Shown one piece after another: positions 1 through 7,541 of a DNA stretch of 64,000 bases. The first letter of the stretch is position 1; each line of letters begins with the position of its first letter. Both the position numbers and the translations under genes were made by a program. The notes under the pieces are model-generated. The model saw only the letters and a list, made by a program, of their open reading frames with translations. It was not told the DNA's origin and did no database searches. Location: IMG/VR virus record IMGVR_UViG_3300023096_000001, positions 1-64,000 of that record; one strand, given 5' to 3'. Source of the stretch: a virus.

Positions 1-1458
1 GGTAGGGTGCGCAATTAAAAAGATATGGACCAAATTCTTTTTAGCAAAATTACTGATCTTGGTCATCAACTCACTTATATACTGCGTCTCTGTGTATCCT
101 TTCGGAATTTTGTGTTCGATATAATTGTAAGGGTCAATGATTAAAATATTAATCCCCTTCGTTACCACCATTTCAAGAGCCTTCTTTAAAATTCCATCTA
201 TTGTCGAGTCAATCTCTCCGACTTTCATAAAAAAGAAGTGTTCGTTTATAAACTCCATTCCTTTTTGAAGTTGCATTTCGTTCATGCGAGACTTTCCATA
301 AATCTGCTCGCCTACGTATTTTGATATCAAGGCTGATGCGTGTAGCTCAGGAGGCTGTTGTTCAGGAGAGAATACCCCAACCCTTGAATCATGCCTTGCT
401 GCCATTCTTGCGCAAATCTGGTCAGTGAACTCCGATTTACCCGACCCGGGCGGAGCAACTATCGTAGTAACTTCTCCATAACGAACTGTAAAATGATCAT
501 CGAATAGCTTATATCCAGTCTTGAGTCCCCGAGGGAATCCATTCTTATAAATATTGATTACACGACTCGATATATCGTCACCTGTAAAAACACCTTCCAA
601 GGGAATCTTCTTCGCTTCTGCGTACATTTTAACCACCGCCTCGGAACCGTATTTCAACTTAACCTCGTTGGTGTCCTTGCATCCTTCAGGATATTCCAAT
701 GTCCAGCATTTCTCTATGCCAATCCTTCTGGCGAGTTCGTCTTGAAGTGCCAACCCTGCTTCATCGTTGTCTACTGCCAATATCACTTTTTTCTTGTCGA
801 CAAACCATTTATAGCAATTATCTAAATATTCTAATACTTGATTGCCTTTACTAGCTCCATTAGGCACAGAAACACACGGCTTAATACCGCACTCGTGGGC
901 TGTCATCGTGTCAATCTCTCCTTCTTGGATTGCACACCAGTCAGAATTTTTAATAGCGTTAAGGTTATAAAAAATAAGCTTCGCTCCTGACACTAATTTG
1001 AACCGCTTAAGTGATCCTCTGAATTTGACATTAATCAAATCATTATCATCGTAATAATTAAAATCGATACATAGTGTTGTGCCCGCCTTAGCTTCCCCTC
1101 TCTCATACATCCATTGCTTTGATTCGGTAACTTTGAAGTATTTAAGTGTTTCAGGGGAAATCCCTCTTGAATTGAAGAACGAGATAGTTCTCTCCGATAA
1201 AGGCAGCTGTATTACATTAGGTTTCTGGTATACTTTAGGCGTGTAGTCCACTTTAATGGTTTTTTCTTTTATTACGATTGCCGTCTCACAATGATGGCAT
1301 AGTGCCTGATTATTATCTTTGTCAACAGATAGCGATTTGTCTTTCGAATTCTTCCTGGAAGGCCCGCACAATGGACATGCGCACTTTCTCCCAACCAATG
1401 TGCTTAAATCAATGCCAGCTTCATCCCATGACGTATAAAAAACTGTTTTCTCTGCCAT
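1..1458 (-). CDS. Replicative primase-helicase, T7 gp4/Twinkle-like (3' end outside window)
   Basis: The frame is open from the ATG at 1458 to the window edge (486 codons, no stop). The N-terminus has a zinc-ribbon pattern CPLC (28-31) with CHHC (54-57). A Toprim-like centre follows, with EGEID and LAVDNDEAG motifs. The C-terminal half has a Walker A, PPGSGKSE (about 335-343), and a Walker B, ILIIDPYNY. This order (zinc primase, Toprim, RecA-like DnaB helicase) is that of phage T7 gp4 and Twinkle, which unwind DNA and prime lagging-strand synthesis. It lies 3 nt downstream of the helicase-loader-like gene, so the two are probably co-translated. The helicase C-terminus is not visible. Confidence 0.93.
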   Translation of the reverse strand, partial: MAEKTVFYTSWDEAGIDLSTLVGRKCACPLCGPSRKNSKDKSLSVDKDNNQALCHHCETAIVIKEKTIKVDYTPKVYQKPNVIQLPLSERTISFFNSRGISPETLKYFKVTESKQWMYERGEAKAGTTLCIDFNYYDDNDLINVKFRGSLKRFKLVSGAKLIFYNLNAIKNSDWCAIQEGEIDTMTAHECGIKPCVSVPNGASKGNQVLEYLDNCYKWFVDKKKVILAVDNDEAGLALQDELARRIGIEKCWTLEYPEGCKDTNEVKLKYGSEAVVKMYAEAKKIPLEGVFTGDDISSRVINIYKNGFPRGLKTGYKLFDDHFTVRYGEVTTIVAPPGSGKSEFTDQICARMAARHDSRVGVFSPEQQPPELHASALISKYVGEQIYGKSRMNEMQLQKGMEFINEHFFFMKVGEIDSTIDGILKKALEMVVTKGINILIIDPYNYIEHKIPKGYTETQYISELMTKISNFAKKNLVHIFLIAHPT

Positions 1459-1461
1459 GCT

Positions 1462-2160
1462 CTAAATAACGATTCTTCTCGAGGATGAATTAACGTGAAC
1501 GTCTTCTTTTACTTCTGGGGCCTCTGTTCGATCATCTTCCCAACACTTCTGGTGAAGGTAAGTTGCAGGATCTTTCGGCTGTCTCCAGGAAGGTAGGGAT
1601 GCTTTGTAAATTGGAGCATCTTTAAATGCTAGTGCCTGTTCTTCGATAGTTAGTTTATTCCAGTTAAGTGCAGCTTTATTTTTGCCTATTTTGTGATTAT
1701 AGGCACTCCAAAAATCATCGAACGTTATATTTATTTCTTTATTAGTATTTATATTATTATATGTCGGATTTTTTTCCGAGCTACTTCCGGATTTTTTTCC
1801 GACTATAATCGGATTTATTTCCGAGTCTTCGGATTTTTTTCCGAGTTCTGTGCGCCTATTCCATGTTGTTCCTTTTTCAGTAAGGCACACATAATCTTGA
1901 AAACCAATTTTTTGAAGAGTTATAAGTCCCTTCTCTTCAAGGCGTTTATAATATCTGTAAACCGTGTCGGGTTTGTCTGTAAATAAAGGCAATTCTTCGC
2001 TTACTTTATGGCGAGAGGCAAAGTAATAATCAACGTTTTCAATCTGTTTTTTTGTTGCCCAAGACGGCAATGAATGCAACCAAGCAAATATATACGCTTC
2101 TTGTATTGTCAATCCCCACTCGTAAGCGTGAATGTTGTCGATAGTTACAGAATAAGTCAT
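1462..2160 (-). CDS. Replication initiation / helicase-loader-like protein
   Basis: 232 aa. The N-terminal ~80 residues look like a winged helix (LPLFTDKPDTVYRYYKRLEEKGL) of the replisome-organiser type. The C-terminus has the FW..Y...GK..A...W..L pattern and a PATYLHQKCWED motif, common in the C-terminal domain of DnaD/DnaT-like phage replication proteins that load DnaB-type helicases. A serine/asparagine-rich linker with repeated KKS..SE units (about 95-140) joins the halves. It sits immediately before the primase-helicase. A hairpin with a T-run lies 14 nt upstream of the start, suggesting premature termination controls expression. The loader role is inferred from architecture and position. 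Confidence 0.75.
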   Translation of the reverse strand: MTYSVTIDNIHAYEWGLTIQEAYIFAWLHSLPSWATKKQIENVDYYFASRHKVSEELPLFTDKPDTVYRYYKRLEEKGLITLQKIGFQDYVCLTEKGTTWNRRTELGKKSEDSEINPIIVGKKSGSSSEKNPTYNNINTNKEINITFDDFWSAYNHKIGKNKAALNWNKLTIEEQALAFKDAPIYKASLPSWRQPKDPATYLHQKCWEDDRTEAPEVKEDVHVNSSSRRIVI

Positions 2161-2173
2161 AAAATTTAGTCAT

Positions 2174-2248
2174 AAAAAATCCCGAAGAGTGTAGGCGGCT
2201 TGGGAACCAACAAAGCGGACGAATACGCTTTTACCTACCCTCTTCGGG
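2174..2248 (-). terminator. Branched stem-loop with T-run upstream of replication genes
   Basis: On the minus strand a 15-nt arm (2248-2234) pairs with 2195-2181 with one mismatch. The loop holds an inner hairpin AAAGCG/CGCTTT (2213-2232) and a short TTGG/CCAA pairing. Six T residues (2179-2174) follow the stem, and the ATG at 2160 comes 14 nt later. This is an intrinsic terminator or attenuator with an unusually elaborate loop. Confidence 0.7.
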
Positions 2249-2358
2249 TGAATATCTTATTCGTCAATACAATCCGTTTCCCAGGCGGACGGCCTTCATT
2301 CAGGCAATACAAATTTAATCAAGAATTTCGACTTACCAAGTAAAATATTTTAAAAGTT

Positions 2359-2583
2359 TCACTTCACGCGCAAAAAATTAACAACATCTCGCCCGCGCAC
2401 CTTCCGAAAGACATTCCCGTAAAAGTCCACCGCTAAAAAGTGGTCCTCTTTTTCCGTGCGCATGATCGAAAAGTACACCCGTTTGCCTTTCTCGCCCAGG
2501 GTGAATCCGAGCGGAATGTCCAGCTCGAAAGCTTGCGTGGAAAGCATTACCTCAGAGATGGTGGATTTTGTCAAGTGGTTCAT
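2359..2583 (-). CDS. Hypothetical protein, 74 aa
   Basis: I do not recognise the family. The protein alternates charged and aliphatic residues, with a predicted beta-rich core (LDIPLGFTLGEKGKRVYFSI) ending in VVNFLRVK. It abuts the upstream 107-aa gene (start 2583, stop 2584), so it is probably translationally coupled. About 200 nt with a structured terminator separate it from the helicase-loader-like gene. Confidence 0.65.
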   Translation of the reverse strand: MNHLTKSTISEVMLSTQAFELDIPLGFTLGEKGKRVYFSIMRTEKEDHFLAVDFYGNVFRKVRGRDVVNFLRVK

Positions 2584-2907
2584 TTAATAAGCATTAGCCT
2601 CTGTGGTGAAAACTTTATCAAGGCATGTGTTGCATTGGATTTCATACTTAGGGGACTTCTCATGGATTATCCATCCTGTATGAAACATCTTCCCGTCTCT
2701 GCACTTTTCACATGCTCTATTTGCGGACACTAATGCCAATCTTTTATTTCTAACCGGAGCCAGATCTTCTATTATCGGCTCATTTTTTGCACTTGCCACA
2801 TACCCTTGCAGATAAGCCAGCTTGAGTTGTAGCTGATAGGTTTCATCCTGTGAGACTGACTTCGCGTAAGCGGTCGCTTTTTCTTCAATTTCTTTCATTG
2901 TTGTCAT
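2584..2907 (-). CDS. Zinc-ribbon-like hypothetical protein, 107 aa
   Basis: The N-terminal half is an alpha-helical, alanine- and glutamine-rich segment. The C-terminal half has two CxxC knuckles (CEKC near 63-66, CNTC near 93-96) spaced as in a small zinc ribbon. No catalytic motif is visible. It belongs to the same minus-strand run as the replication genes. Nucleic-acid binding is an inference from the zinc ribbon. Confidence 0.7.
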   Translation of the reverse strand: MTTMKEIEEKATAYAKSVSQDETYQLQLKLAYLQGYVASAKNEPIIEDLAPVRNKRLALVSANRACEKCRDGKMFHTGWIIHEKSPKYEIQCNTCLDKVFTTEANAY

Positions 2908-2945
2908 CTTTGTTTAAATTTAATATTCCCGTAGCCCGGATGAAA

Positions 2946-3104
2946 TTATTCCAATTCGCCAGCACCTATAAGTATTTCGAAGTGCGAAACTTCTGCGCTT
3001 AACCACTCAAGGATTTGAATCTGGACTCGACCGGCAGCGCTCGCTATTGGTTCGGTTTTGGTCTTACGTCTATTAATTCCATCTGCGATATACGGGAAAT
3101 GTCG
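2946..3104 (-). other. Protein-like frame continuing in phase after the TAA of the 70-aa gene; no canonical start
   Basis: Directly after the TAA at 3107-3105 the same frame stays open for 52 codons, to a TAA at 2948-2946. The peptide is protein-like, with an amphipathic helix-like stretch (GRVQIQILEWLSAEVSHFEI), but contains no ATG, GTG or TTG. It may be a lost C-terminus, a gene starting at an ATT (about 3077), or a readthrough extension. An ATG at 3082 lies in another frame and reaches a stop after 12 codons. Confidence 0.4.
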
Positions 3105-3317
3105 TTATTGAATTACTTTTCCAGTTTCCAGAGATTGAATTATTTTAACCTCACAATCAGAAGCGAAATCGGTGAGAGCAGGAAACAGTTTAGCTTGCTC
3201 TTCATTCATGTCGTCTTGACGCTTTGTAAAATCAATATCAGCATTTTCACAAGTTTTCATAAAAGCTGACTGGATAGTATTAAAAATCCTTTTCTTTTGA
3301 ATTCGAGATAATTTCAT
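3105..3317 (-). CDS. Hypothetical protein, 70 aa
   Basis: Basic N-terminus (MKLSRIQKKRIF) followed by an acidic helical part; no family recognised. It ends at a TAA, after which the frame continues open for 52 codons, so this could be a truncated version of a 123-residue protein. A 55-nt gap separates it from the HNH gene upstream. Confidence 0.65.
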   Translation of the reverse strand: MKLSRIQKKRIFNTIQSAFMKTCENADIDFTKRQDDMNEEQAKLFPALTDFASDCEVKIIQSLETGKVIQ

Positions 3318-3372
3318 TTTGATAGATTTTAGAAATACTTTTTTGGTGTTTAAACCCTATATAGCCTCATGT

Positions 3373-3843
3373 TCAATCATCTTCGTTTAATTTTATCCTT
3401 TGAGCAGGTTTCTTTGCAGAACGTAAATAAATAAGCCCCAGTGCAAGAGATTTATTTCCTTCTAGCTTCATGAGCTCATGATGATGCCGGCAGAGCGCAA
3501 TCCAGAACTTCTCGTCGTTCAGGTGTTCGTTGTCGCGGGCATAAGCATGGTGCAAATCCACTGTAGGAGCCTCGCAGCCGGGGTATTCGCATACAGGGTG
3601 CTCCAGTTTCCATTGAGGCATTCGTTTGCTATATTGTGCCAGCTGCGTCGCCCGCTTCTTACTCACCTTCCTGATCGGCACCCTCTTCCCGCGCTTCTCC
3701 TTCTCTTTAACCTCTTGTGCCGCTTTCTTTCGCAGGTAAGCCTCATCGGTACGCAGCGCCTGGTGGTTCATATCGGCACAGTACCCATGCGAAAAGGAGG
3801 GGCGCTTGCAAGAGGGTGCCTTACAGGGTTTGGGTGGTTTCAT
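3373..3843 (-). CDS. HNH nuclease-like protein with N-terminal zinc knuckle
   Basis: 156 aa. The N-terminus has a cysteine cluster (CKAPSCKRP...GYC, 7-22). A lysine/arginine-rich helix follows, then an HNH-type core: CEYPGC (near 96-101), DLHHAYARD (the central HH pair) and LCRHHHELM. The spacing fits the beta-beta-alpha metal fold of small phage HNH and NinG-like nucleases. It overlaps the clamp gene by 4 nt, so the two are co-expressed, suggesting a role in recombination or processing of replicating DNA. A stand-alone homing role is less likely because it is not intron-associated here. Confidence 0.78.
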   Translation of the reverse strand: MKPPKPCKAPSCKRPSFSHGYCADMNHQALRTDEAYLRKKAAQEVKEKEKRGKRVPIRKVSKKRATQLAQYSKRMPQWKLEHPVCEYPGCEAPTVDLHHAYARDNEHLNDEKFWIALCRHHHELMKLEGNKSLALGLIYLRSAKKPAQRIKLNEDD

Positions 3844-5033
3844 CCGTTTGTTCTTGCAATGGGCATTAAAAACATTGTAAGCGACCGGCCTGTTTGTGTT
3901 TCAGGGAAAAGAAACAATGCAGGGTGTTGTGCACCGGCATAGGCTTTCGCAATGTGTAACTTGGTGTCACCTCCAATCGGAGCCAGCAACGTTCGGAGTT
4001 TATCCCCGTTCACGCAAATTTCCACATCCTTCCCTTCTGGATTAATCACGTTCAAATCTTGAGAAGATTTTTTATTTAAGAGCACATTCTCTGAGGTGAC
4101 AAAACAATAACCCTCTTGAAAAGTATGCACGATTTCTTTCTCTTGCGAGGCGGTGATCATCGAGCGGGTTAATACAGGCTTCCAGTCTTCAAGATCAATC
4201 CCAGCAGAGAATTCCGGCAGCGGCGGATCATCGGAGCGGTAAGCCGGGAAAGCGGCACAATCAGGAAGCACAGCATGCACGACCATCTTGCCAAATTCTA
4301 CGGACACCTGCTTTTCGGAAACGGATATCTCGATCGGGTCCGATCCACTGGGAAGATGTGCGTACAGAAATGTCATCACGCGCGCGGGTAAGGTGAAATT
4401 CTCGATCGCAGGCGACTTTATATCTGTTTCAAAGAACGCAATGGTCATCTTGGCATCGAAAGCCACTAATGTTAAGTATTCACGTCTTGCATCAAAGAAT
4501 ATACCATTATATTGCTGCTGGAATTCCAAATCTACAGGAAGTCCCTTCAAGTACCCAATCCCTTCTTTCAGTTGCGCACAGTCGATTTGAAAAGTGTTCT
4601 TTGGCAAGATTTTGATCGAAGGGAACGTTCTGACATCTTCTCCCATGAAAGAATATTCCTGTGCCTGGGACGTCACGGTGATGGTGTACTGGTCTGAGAT
4701 CGCTCTCCCCGCGTAGTCTTTGTGCTCTTCGTGGGTGTAAAGCATCGAAATAGGCCCGTCAGGAAGTGATTTCAATAACTTGCTCATATCATCAAAAGGA
4801 ACCACGAAAGAAGTCTCTTGGTCGAGAATTTCCACAATGCTCGCCTGGGCGAAACTCTTGATGGTGACTTTACTATCAGAAGCTGTCAAGAAGAGTTGAC
4901 TGGATCCGGTGTACCCCTCAATCTTTACATAGCTATAAATGGGCACTAAAGGCCTGTCCGGGATCGCGGTGCTCAGCACGGAGAGCGCGCGTTGAAGTTC
5001 TTTACTGCGAATTTCTATTTTGATTTTCTCCAT
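3840..5033 (-). CDS. DNA polymerase III beta-like sliding clamp
   Basis: 397 aa, close to the usual DnaN length of about 370. The N-terminus carries the typical pattern: a start around residues 1-25, then RPLVPIYSYVKIE and FLTASDSKVTI, matching the RPVLPIL..V.I and L.ATD signatures of bacterial clamps. The C-terminus ends in LTMFLMPIAR, resembling the final beta strand of DnaN. Clamps encircle DNA and tether polymerase. A phage-encoded clamp suggests a phage polymerase outside the window. The overlapping upstream gene carries a candidate clamp-binding peptide. Confidence 0.85.
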   Translation of the reverse strand: MEKIKIEIRSKELQRALSVLSTAIPDRPLVPIYSYVKIEGYTGSSQLFLTASDSKVTIKSFAQASIVEILDQETSFVVPFDDMSKLLKSLPDGPISMLYTHEEHKDYAGRAISDQYTITVTSQAQEYSFMGEDVRTFPSIKILPKNTFQIDCAQLKEGIGYLKGLPVDLEFQQQYNGIFFDARREYLTLVAFDAKMTIAFFETDIKSPAIENFTLPARVMTFLYAHLPSGSDPIEISVSEKQVSVEFGKMVVHAVLPDCAAFPAYRSDDPPLPEFSAGIDLEDWKPVLTRSMITASQEKEIVHTFQEGYCFVTSENVLLNKKSSQDLNVINPEGKDVEICVNGDKLRTLLAPIGGDTKLHIAKAYAGAQHPALFLFPETQTGRSLTMFLMPIARTNG

Positions 5034-5379
5034 CGAAGTTAATTTCTAGCTGGTTCGGGTCGTTTACAGGGGGCGTCTCGCCAAGGTATTCGTAGAGGCA
5101 GTCTCGAATGAGCTTTAATAGGGAGCGGTTTTCAGCGCTGATGTAGTCATTGCTATTGATGCGCCTTATCAAACCAAATGCCTCGTAGAAATGTCCATAA
5201 CGGGTTTCATTTGCGAAATCAATCGTGTCATAATGATTTTCCAAGCATTTTTCTATACGCAGAAGCGTTTTATGGTGCCCAATCTTTTCATTACGCCCCT
5301 GCCCTTCGAATGCTAAAAAGTCGATCCCTATAAAGGTTAATCTCAGCGCCTCCCGAACCCATTCATTGATTATTGGCAT
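5002..5379 (-). CDS. Hypothetical protein with candidate clamp-binding tail, 125 aa
   Basis: A helical protein with no family recognised. Near its C-terminus it has QLEINF (110-115), which fits the QxxLxF beta-clamp-binding hexapeptide with I for L and lies in a probably disordered, asparagine-rich tail. Its last 32 nt overlap the start of the clamp gene. Motif plus position make a clamp-associated role plausible; this is inference. Confidence 0.72.
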   Translation of the reverse strand: MPIINEWVREALRLTFIGIDFLAFEGQGRNEKIGHHKTLLRIEKCLENHYDTIDFANETRYGHFYEAFGLIRRINSNDYISAENRSLLKLIRDCLYEYLGETPPVNDPNQLEINFDGENQNRNSQ

Positions 5380-5620
5380 GGCTATAAGGGGTTATGGTGA
5401 CAGTTAAAGGCGTATTTCTTTTCTTTTTCTTCCATGCGTAATAATTAATCCGGTCATGAATATAACTTGGCTTCTCGTTGGCACAGGTAAAGTGATGATC
5501 ATGCGCTTTCTTCACGAATCTTGCCAGATGGTTCAGGCGCTTTTCGTCAAACACGCGCTCGGTAACGCTGTAAAAATCGGACTGGGCTGTAAAAAGCCAC
5601 TCTTTAGGTTGTGTTGTCAT
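5363..5620 (-). CDS. Hypothetical protein, 85 aa
   Basis: A small protein rich in aromatic and histidine residues (KKAHDHHFTCANEKPSYIHD), with a lysine-rich KKKKRN segment. No family recognised. It overlaps the next gene by 17 nt and lies in the replication run. Confidence 0.65.
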   Translation of the reverse strand: MTTQPKEWLFTAQSDFYSVTERVFDEKRLNHLARFVKKAHDHHFTCANEKPSYIHDRINYYAWKKKKRNTPLTVTITPYSHANNQ

Positions 5621-5632
5621 GGGGTTTGTGAT

Positions 5633-5821
5633 TTATTTTATTTCTTCTAAAATAGATCCATCAGGTTGATATCCCATGAAGGCTAATGCATAAGAAGCTT
5701 CATTTTTATGGGGCACTAAATATTGGAATGATCTTTTTGATAGATTAGGCTGATCGAGCAGTTCATTTGCCGATTTTATACGATTAACTAAATATTCTTT
5801 AATCTCTTGTTCTGTCTTCAT
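5633..5821 (-). CDS. Hypothetical protein, 62 aa
   Basis: Helical N-terminus (TEQEIKEYLVNRIKSANELL) and a short hydrophobic C-terminus. No family recognised. It overlaps the upstream gene by 4 nt (ATGA), which supports real coding. Confidence 0.65.
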   Translation of the reverse strand: MKTEQEIKEYLVNRIKSANELLDQPNLSKRSFQYLVPHKNEASYALAFMGYQPDGSILEEIK

Positions 5822-6030
5822 ATCCCTTCTTGATAAAGTTCTGGAAATTGGTTTACATTATAAATAAAACTCCCTTTCGTAATCAGCAAAGCATCTCTTC
5901 CGAAAGAGTTTCGTATGTCGGATAGTCCCAGTATACGGGGTAACCTCGGACAAAGTTCCAACTTCGGGTGCGCTCCTGAAAGGCGTTTCACTTTATTGGA
6001 TGGATTTCTGTCGTTGTGTCGTGTTGACAT
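5818..6030 (-). CDS. Hypothetical protein, 70 aa
   Basis: Basic, proline-containing protein with no recognised motif. It is linked to the next gene by an ATGA overlap. Confidence 0.55.
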   Translation of the reverse strand: MSTRHNDRNPSNKVKRLSGAHPKLELCPRLPRILGLSDIRNSFGRDALLITKGSFIYNVNQFPELYQEGI

Positions 6031-6046
6031 TGGGTTCTAAAGTTTA

Positions 6047-6223
6047 TTATTCATCAAAGTCAAGAAATTCAAAGTCACCATCATCCATATTTCCAATCTC
6101 TTCTCCATCCCAGACTAAACTATAACAAGGGAATCCAGATTGATCTGCGCTATCGAGAACAATAACCTCTTTTCCATTTAATTCAGGAAACTCATCTCCT
6201 ACGTAAATTGCTCTATAACTCAT
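6047..6223 (-). CDS. Hypothetical acidic protein, 58 aa
   Basis: I chose the ATG at 6223, which follows an A-rich stretch and gives a natural start (MSYRAIYVGDEFPEL). An ATG at 6259 would add a lysine-rich leader overlapping the upstream gene. The C-terminus is very acidic (DDGDFEFLDFDE). The compact beta pattern suggests a small SH3-like fold, but no family is assigned. Confidence 0.65.
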   Translation of the reverse strand: MSYRAIYVGDEFPELNGKEVIVLDSADQSGFPCYSLVWDGEEIGNMDDGDFEFLDFDE

Positions 6224-6242
6224 TTTTCGTTTACTTTTTTGT

Positions 6243-6506
6243 TTACGGTTTAATTCCATGTTTATGGAAGATGTCAAGAATCTGCTGGTGTTCGATGGTT
6301 TCGTTAGCCAAGTATAAGTTCGACATGTCTAACCAAAAATCTTCTTTTTCATTGGTTTCGCTCCAAGTTTCAAAACACAAAAACAGCCTATCAATTGAAA
6401 AATCAACAATACTTGTTTCTCCTATATTGAGCTGATCCGCCATCCTCCTGCCAATAATCGCAGGGAACCTGTCAAGGTATATTTGTTTCTTTTCTTCGAG
6501 AGTCAT
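6243..6506 (-). CDS. Hypothetical protein, 87 aa (paralogue of 12698-12970)
   Basis: An alpha-helical protein sharing a spaced pattern with the 90-aa product at 12698-12970: FP.I...R.A.Q, then a W..S/T.E...FW....LY core and a final IL..F....I segment. The two are probably diverged copies. Function unknown. It overlaps the upstream 47-aa gene by 4 nt. Confidence 0.7.
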   Translation of the reverse strand: MTLEEKKQIYLDRFPAIIGRRMADQLNIGETSIVDFSIDRLFLCFETWSETNEKEDFWLDMSNLYLANETIEHQQILDIFHKHGIKP

Positions 6507-6646
6507 TTCAATCCTTTTAAAAGTTTCTGATAAATTTCAATCGTTCGCAGGCAGTTAACCTTTATAATCTCCGTCTTGGTATTCGCTAGCTGCTCTTGCA
6601 GGTTTTTTATACGCAACTCAATCTTCTCGCGCTCTGTCGTAGTCAT
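6503..6646 (-). CDS. Small coiled-coil protein, 47 aa
   Basis: The ORF runs from the ATG at 6646 to a TGA overlapping the next start (ATGA). The product starts MTTTEREKIELRIKNL and is almost entirely heptad-like helix. Small helical phage proteins of this type often bind a partner; no function is assigned. Confidence 0.65.
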   Translation of the reverse strand: MTTTEREKIELRIKNLQEQLANTKTEIIKVNCLRTIEIYQKLLKGLK

Positions 6647-6800
6647 CAACCTTTTGCTGGATAAAGTCTTTCAAAGCCTCATATTTGCGCTTTTTAAAGT
6701 TAGGATTTAAATCAAGCTCAGCCCTAAGAAGAGGCGCCGGGATGAGTCCAATCAGCACGCCCTTATATTTTCCGAAAGGATATCTTGTTTTTTCATCCAT
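6618..6800 (-). CDS. DUF3820-like protein, 60 aa
   Basis: The start was set at the ATG at 6800, giving MDEKTRYPFGKYKG; a longer frame upstream overlaps the neighbouring gene heavily. The PFGKYKG..I..IP..LL pattern near the N-terminus is that of DUF3820-type proteins, short proteins common in phages and bacteria without an established biochemical role. It overlaps both neighbours. Confidence 0.72.
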   Translation of the reverse strand: MDEKTRYPFGKYKGVLIGLIPAPLLRAELDLNPNFKKRKYEALKDFIQQKVDDYDRARED

Positions 6801-7011
6801 GAGGCTCTGTGGATTGGATAATGCCGATCGTGTTGTGTAAATCCACATTGGCGCGTTCAAGTTCGGCATGCTCAGAAGCCAGCTCTTTCATGCGCGCTTC
6901 TCTGCGTTTTTTGGTCATCTCGACCAGTGTGGTGATCAAGTGGTTTAAATCCGCCTCTGAGAGCCCTTCGACGGATTCATATATACTGTCAATTCTTTGC
7001 TTCGCATCCAT
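6793..7011 (-). CDS. Hypothetical coiled-coil protein, 72 aa
   Basis: Charged helical protein (KKRREARMKELASEHAELER) with a predicted coiled coil over residues 20-60. No family recognised. Its stop overlaps the start of the DUF3820-like gene. Confidence 0.65.
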   Translation of the reverse strand: MDAKQRIDSIYESVEGLSEADLNHLITTLVEMTKKRREARMKELASEHAELERANVDLHNTIGIIQSTEPHG

Positions 7012-7032
7012 TGTTTTTTCTGTTTAAAATAT

Positions 7033-7055
7033 CTCCGGGAGAAGTTCCCCCGGAG
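7033..7055 (-). terminator. Weak stem-loop between genes
   Basis: CTCCGGG (7033-7039) pairs with CCCGGAG (7049-7055). On the minus strand it is followed by ATATTTT, a poor T-run. It may be a weak terminator or an mRNA-stabilising hairpin between the DUF4494-like gene and the genes downstream. Confidence 0.4.
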
Positions 7056-7075
7056 AATAATCATCATTCTAACCC

Positions 7076-7528
7076 TTAACCTTTTTCTTTCAAACGATCT
7101 TCGTGACGGAATACTTCCAATATTTTAGTCTCTGTCAAGGTCTCTGCTACAGGGGAGATCAGCCATTTCGAGAACTCTTTCGCAGCGATGGCTAGTGCAT
7201 CTTTACTGTCCTCTGCTTCGATGGTCATGTAACCAGTCACACGCTTCGGAGTTCCTTTTTCGGTATCTTCTGTATAATAATGCTTCAAACGGTACCACTT
7301 TAGGTAGTCTGCCTGAGACTCTTCGTTGGGGATAATCTCTCCGGCTTGGTACGGGGTGATCGCCAGGATTTCAAGCTCTTTGGCAAACTCCCCTGTCTCT
7401 TGCTTTTCAGCGACCAGCGCTTCGGTCTCTGTCCAGGAATACGTCTGAAAGAGATAACTTTCATTAAAGCTCTTCAAATGACCCGCTTCATCTTCTTTCT
7501 GGTAGCGTAATCTTACTAAATGGTACAT
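7076..7528 (-). CDS. DUF4494-like protein, 150 aa
   Basis: The N-terminal VRLRYQKEDEAG.....ESYLF pattern, the central SWTETEALVAE segment and a WYRLKHYY strand match my recollection of DUF4494, a family almost confined to Bacteroidota and their phages. No catalytic residues are evident and the role is unknown. It starts a subgroup with the HU-like gene upstream and lies among replication genes. Confidence 0.72.
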   Translation of the reverse strand: MYHLVRLRYQKEDEAGHLKSFNESYLFQTYSWTETEALVAEKQETGEFAKELEILAITPYQAGEIIPNEESQADYLKWYRLKHYYTEDTEKGTPKRVTGYMTIEAEDSKDALAIAAKEFSKWLISPVAETLTETKILEVFRHEDRLKEKG

Positions 7529-7541
7529 AATATTTCGTTTT

